A stretch of 9,190 bases of DNA. Source: Saprospiraceae bacterium (lineage in GTDB: Bacteria > Bacteroidota > Bacteroidia > Chitinophagales > Saprospiraceae). The position numbers were made by a program, and so were the translations under genes. A model generated the notes under the pieces. That model had not been told where the DNA came from. It did not search any database and saw nothing but the letters and a program-made list of their open reading frames with translations. The stretch is from contig JACMLK010000048.1 in the NCBI GenBank assembly GCA_014379665.1, positions 1 through 9,190 of the forward strand. The letters are read 5' to 3'. Shown piece after piece: positions 6,118-9,190 of this stretch (position 1 is the stretch's first letter; every line of letters starts with the position of its first letter).

Positions 6118-8472
6118 TTACTTCAGTGTTCCGCCATATTTTTCCATAGTCAATCGGGCCATTAAATAACTCACCGTTGATTCAGCCCCTTGATTGAGAT
6201 TCACATTTGTTTCTTCCAGTCCGTCATAACATCCACCGGTACATGGATTGTAAATGATCTGGTGCAAGTGATTACTACCCAAAAACCAATTAAATGCAAT
6301 GTGCATTTTTTTAAGATACATTTCTTCTTGAAATACTTCATAGAATTTCTCCAAGGCCAGGATAGTGTAAGCCACATCAATGGGTTGTTCCCCGCCGTTT
6401 TCCCTGACTGATGACAGCGCAGTTTTTTGCAACCAGGTCTTATTGGAAATGACCATCAATTTATGGTTGTGAAAGATTTTGGACAACAGGAAATCAAAAG
6501 TGGTTTTTGCAATATCTTTATACACATCATCGCGGGTAATCAACCACGCACACAACATAGCTTCCGGCAGGATACTGTTGCCGTACGTAAGATAACTTTC
6601 GAACCATTGCCAATCAGTACTGGCTTCATGCCGGTACATCTGCACCAATCTGTTTGCAAATTCTTTTATCAAAGCTTCCTGAGATGCTGAAGGATTTTTT
6701 TGATTGACATAATAAAGTCCTTTGATAATGAAGGCCATAGCCCTGGTAGAATGAATGGAGCGCACATTTGTCAGTGCTTTGTTCAAAATTGTTGCCGCAT
6801 CATTAGAAAGTTCTTCTGGTAATTTCTCCTTAAAGGATATTAAATATCCCAACGCCCATATCGCCCTTCCGTTTGAATCTTCCAGATTTGTTTCATAATT
6901 TTGATTTGTAAAATCATGATTTTCGTTGACGTAGTTCAAAAATTTTCCATCAGGCTGAAGACAATATTTTATTAAATCGAAATAAATCTGAATCCACTTT
7001 AAATCTTTTTTATCTTTTGTCAGTTCATAATGCTGACACATGGCCACCATAGCTCTGGCATTATCATCCAATGTAAATCCGGAATCAATATCAGGATGAT
7101 TAATTTTTGAAAATTGAATCATTCCAAAACTTTTAGTCATTTTTTGAAAATGGGCCAGATTGATTGGAGGTAGTGTGTATTTTAATGAGATCTGGTTCCG
7201 GCTCATTTTTTCGAATAACAAAGCATGAGAAATGGCTGAATTTTCCCAGGCAGTTGCTGCCATTCTGTGTAAACCATTGTAGCCAATATTTTTTCTTAAC
7301 CTGTCATTTTTGAGCAAGCGGATAATGTTTTTTGAGAGCTGACGGGAATTTTCAAAATCAAAAATAATCCCTGCGTTATCTTTTAATACTTCGCGGGCAT
7401 GAGGGATTGGCGTGGATATGATAGGACATCCACAACTGATGGCATATGAAAAAGTACCACTAACCGCCTGATTAGGATCCTTGGAGGTAAACAGGTAAAT
7501 ATAGGTAAGTTGTAAATATTCAAGCAACTCCGGGAGCGGCACAAATGAATTTATAAAGCGTACATGTTGCTCCAGGTGTAAAGACTTTACTTTATCTTCA
7601 AGCATAGAACGATACTTTTCCCCTTCTCTTTTGACAACAGATGGGTGAGTTTTGCCAATGATCAGAAAAATGACCTCCGGAAAATCCGCAATGACTTCAG
7701 GTAATGCATCCAGCGTAGTTTCAATACTTTTTCCTGATCCTAATAAGCCGAAGGTGGAGAGTATTTTCCTTCCGGTAAGGTTATGCTTTTTCTTTAAATA
7801 CTTTTTATCAGCGTGAGTGACTAAGTGGGTACCATGTTCAATAACGGTAATTTTATCACTTATAATGCCATATTCTTCTATCAATATTTTTGCAGAGTTA
7901 TTTGTCATTACCACAAGGGATTCAACTTCTTTTGCAAGTTTTCTGACTTTTAATTTTAAAATATGATCAGGTTGTGGCAATACGGTATGGAAAACCAACA
8001 CTTTTGGTTTAGTGAGGGAGTTTAAAAAAGTATCCAGTTCTTTTTCCCTTTTTTCAAATAATCCGAATTCGTGCTGAATAAGTACAAGTTTAATATCATC
8101 ATTTTTATTGATTGAATCAGCCAGAATGTCAAAGGTTTTCGGATGGTCTGTGTCAAGACTATATTTTGATGCTTCTGTGTATATATGTTGTTCATTGTCC
8201 GATCCCATAGGACAGACAGTAATGTTGAAAGAATGGTTGAACTTACTATTGAGGGCTTTTATCAAATCCTGTGCATAAGTCGCGATTCCGCATTCCCGAG
8301 GTGGAAAGGTTGTAATGAAGAGAATTTCAGGTTTTATATTTTCTTTTAATGGATTTTTTATTACACTTCTGATGTCATTATTCAATTTTTTATATTCCGG
8401 CACTTTCGTGACCGTTGAATAACCTGTGAAGGTGTCATTTCTCATTTTTAATGGTATTTTGTAATAATTCAT
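6118..8472 (-). CDS. GT4-type glycosyltransferase fused to a C-terminal helical (alpha/alpha-barrel-like) domain
   Basis: A complete 784-residue cytoplasmic protein without signal peptide or membrane segment. Residues about 48-425 form a GT-B glycosyltransferase of the GT4 type: FPPRECGIATYAQDL (56-70) is the N-terminal acceptor-side loop, then IQHEFGLF (132-139), FGLLGSGKSIETTLDAL (241-257) begins the nucleotide-sugar domain, and SGTFSYAISCGCPIIST (338-354) is the donor-binding segment. In that segment the E-x7-E of GT4 enzymes reads Gln335 and Tyr343; I recall SGTLAYA-type versions as an established subfamily. Residues about 440-784 are a separate helical domain with motifs GFTLDDNARA (465-474), NLEDSNGRAIWALGY (529-543), WQWFESYLTYGNSILPEAM (621-639), GGEQPIDVAYT (693-703) and NQGAEST (760-766), suggesting a sugar-binding or catalytic pocket. 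The start is uncertain: ATG at 8472 overlaps the GH130 gene by 38 bp, while Met10 (ATG at 8445) would overlap by 11; neither has a Shine-Dalgarno. Overlap implies translational coupling with GH130. Sugar donor and product are unknown; a mannosyl product is inferred only from the neighbour. Confidence 0.88.
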   Translation of the reverse strand: MNYYKIPLKMRNDTFTGYSTVTKVPEYKKLNNDIRSVIKNPLKENIKPEILFITTFPPRECGIATYAQDLIKALNSKFNHSFNITVCPMGSDNEQHIYTEASKYSLDTDHPKTFDILADSINKNDDIKLVLIQHEFGLFEKREKELDTFLNSLTKPKVLVFHTVLPQPDHILKLKVRKLAKEVESLVVMTNNSAKILIEEYGIISDKITVIEHGTHLVTHADKKYLKKKHNLTGRKILSTFGLLGSGKSIETTLDALPEVIADFPEVIFLIIGKTHPSVVKREGEKYRSMLEDKVKSLHLEQHVRFINSFVPLPELLEYLQLTYIYLFTSKDPNQAVSGTFSYAISCGCPIISTPIPHAREVLKDNAGIIFDFENSRQLSKNIIRLLKNDRLRKNIGYNGLHRMAATAWENSAISHALLFEKMSRNQISLKYTLPPINLAHFQKMTKSFGMIQFSKINHPDIDSGFTLDDNARAMVAMCQHYELTKDKKDLKWIQIYFDLIKYCLQPDGKFLNYVNENHDFTNQNYETNLEDSNGRAIWALGYLISFKEKLPEELSNDAATILNKALTNVRSIHSTRAMAFIIKGLYYVNQKNPSASQEALIKEFANRLVQMYRHEASTDWQWFESYLTYGNSILPEAMLCAWLITRDDVYKDIAKTTFDFLLSKIFHNHKLMVISNKTWLQKTALSSVRENGGEQPIDVAYTILALEKFYEVFQEEMYLKKMHIAFNWFLGSNHLHQIIYNPCTGGCYDGLEETNVNLNQGAESTVSYLMARLTMEKYGGTLK

Positions 8473-9190
8473 TTAGTAATAATGTCATATTTATGGAGGC
8501 ACAGGCGATGCGTTCATCAGCAGCACCATAATAAATATACAAAGTTTCTTCTCTGATGACGGTACCTGTTGGAAAACAAACATTATTCACTTCACCCTTT
8601 AGTTCCCACGTCATTTCAGGTGAAAATAATGGAAAAGGAAGTCTGGCAATTTCTAGCTGTGGGTTTTTTAAATCTAATAGAGCCGCACATGCGGAATACA
8701 CATACCCTTTTAAAGTATCACAAACCCCATGATAAATAATTAACCAACCGTGTTTAGTTTCTATAGGTGGACATCCGCCACCGATATAGCTTACTTCGTG
8801 TTTGTATTTTGGGGTGAGTACAATATGTTCATTCAGATGGAGGAAATAATTTTGCCAGAACTCATTATTAAGAATTTCCAACTGGTCAAAACATACGATT
8901 TGAATGTCCGGTTTTATCCTATGCAGAAAATACAATTTATTATCAATTCTCCGGGGGAAAAATATTACATTTTTATCCCACACAAATAAGGTATTGTCGG
9001 GTTTTTCATGAGTCACTTTGGGGAGATTGTACCGCAGGTATTTGTCATTGATACTGCCTTTTGAACCAGCAAGTCTGCTGAATTCAGCATAAGGAATCTG
9101 AGGCACTATAAGTCCTTTTTTTTCCCACGTAATTAAATCTTTGGAAACTGCAAGCGCGCCCATAGCATTCACTCCGTCATAGGCAGTATA
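8435..9190 (-). CDS. GH130 family glycoside phosphorylase (mannoside-type), N-terminus outside window
   Basis: The frame is open to the right edge, so only the C-terminal 251 residues are present; the GTG at 9172 lies inside the conserved YTAYDGVNA segment and is not the start. GH130 enzymes are five-bladed beta-propellers that cleave or, in reverse, form beta-mannosidic bonds using phosphate, releasing mannose 1-phosphate. Visible family signatures are YTAYDG followed by LAVSKDLITWEKKG, FFPRRIDNKLYFLHR with the likely phosphate-binding Arg residues, GGGCPPIETKHGWLIIYHGV with the conserved His of YHG, ACAALLDLKNP, and the closing VCFPTGTV and YIYYGAAD. The catalytic Asp region lies upstream, outside the window, so activity cannot be confirmed here. 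No sequence suggests export in the visible part. The gene ends within the first codons of the glycosyltransferase gene, so the two are almost certainly one transcript. Known substrates include beta-1,2- and beta-1,4-mannosides, and a related group (GT108 in Leishmania) works as mannosyltransferases. Confidence 0.88.
   Translation of the reverse strand, partial: YTAYDGVNAMGALAVSKDLITWEKKGLIVPQIPYAEFSRLAGSKGSINDKYLRYNLPKVTHEKPDNTLFVWDKNVIFFPRRIDNKLYFLHRIKPDIQIVCFDQLEILNNEFWQNYFLHLNEHIVLTPKYKHEVSYIGGGCPPIETKHGWLIIYHGVCDTLKGYVYSACAALLDLKNPQLEIARLPFPLFSPEMTWELKGEVNNVCFPTGTVIREETLYIYYGAADERIACASINMTLLLNELLQNTIKNEK

Noticed and set aside
6190..6690. Two open frames on the plus strand opposite the glycosyltransferase gene
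   Set aside because: They lie antisense to the well-supported helical domain and their products resemble nothing and have no family features.
9170..9172. GTG as the start of the GH130 gene
   Set aside because: The upstream codons to the window edge read YTAYDG in frame, a conserved GH130 segment, so the gene continues beyond the window.
1..9190. Mobile elements, CRISPR arrays, tRNA or rRNA genes, defence systems
   Set aside because: No repeat-spacer pattern, transposase or integrase motif, cloverleaf or rRNA-like stretch was recognised on either strand.

Overview
The window is about 9.2 kb of AT-rich DNA from a member of the Bacteroidota, probably a free-living polysaccharide- and protein-degrading lineage. 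Three things point there: a secreted M1 peptidase with a C-terminal type IX secretion (T9SS) sorting domain, start sites preceded by A/T-rich DNA rather than Shine-Dalgarno sequences, and promoter-like elements matching the Bacteroidota consensus (TTTG near -33, TAnnTTTG near -7). The genus cannot be told from the window.

Layout. Bases 1-5024 read on the plus strand: the 3' part of a PurF-like amidophosphoribosyltransferase paralogue (cut by the left edge), a secreted GH30 glycosidase 42 bp downstream, then a 248-bp gap with a good promoter candidate, then an M1 metallo-aminopeptidase with a T9SS tail. Bases 5197-9190 read on the minus strand: in transcription order a GH130 family glycoside phosphorylase (cut by the right edge), a 784-residue GT4-type glycosyltransferase with a fused C-terminal helical domain that overlaps it, and an exported endonuclease/exonuclease/phosphatase-fold (EEP) hydrolase with its own promoter-like element. 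The two blocks converge on a 172-bp gap (5025-5196) that holds AT-rich palindromes but no gene.

How the genes fit together. The clearest functional unit is the overlapping GH130/glycosyltransferase pair: one enzyme that normally cleaves or forms mannosides with phosphate, and one sugar-nucleotide-dependent transferase joined to a second domain full of acidic and aromatic motifs that looks like a carbohydrate-active helical barrel. A cytoplasmic (probably mannose-containing) oligosaccharide synthesis and turnover module is a reasonable inference. The GH30 enzyme, the M1 peptidase and the EEP protein are exported and look like nutrient-scavenging or envelope enzymes. The PurF paralogue lacks the iron-sulphur cysteines of canonical PurF at its C-terminus.

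No tRNA, rRNA, CRISPR array, insertion sequence or phage gene was seen. No intergenic stretch exceeds 300 bases.
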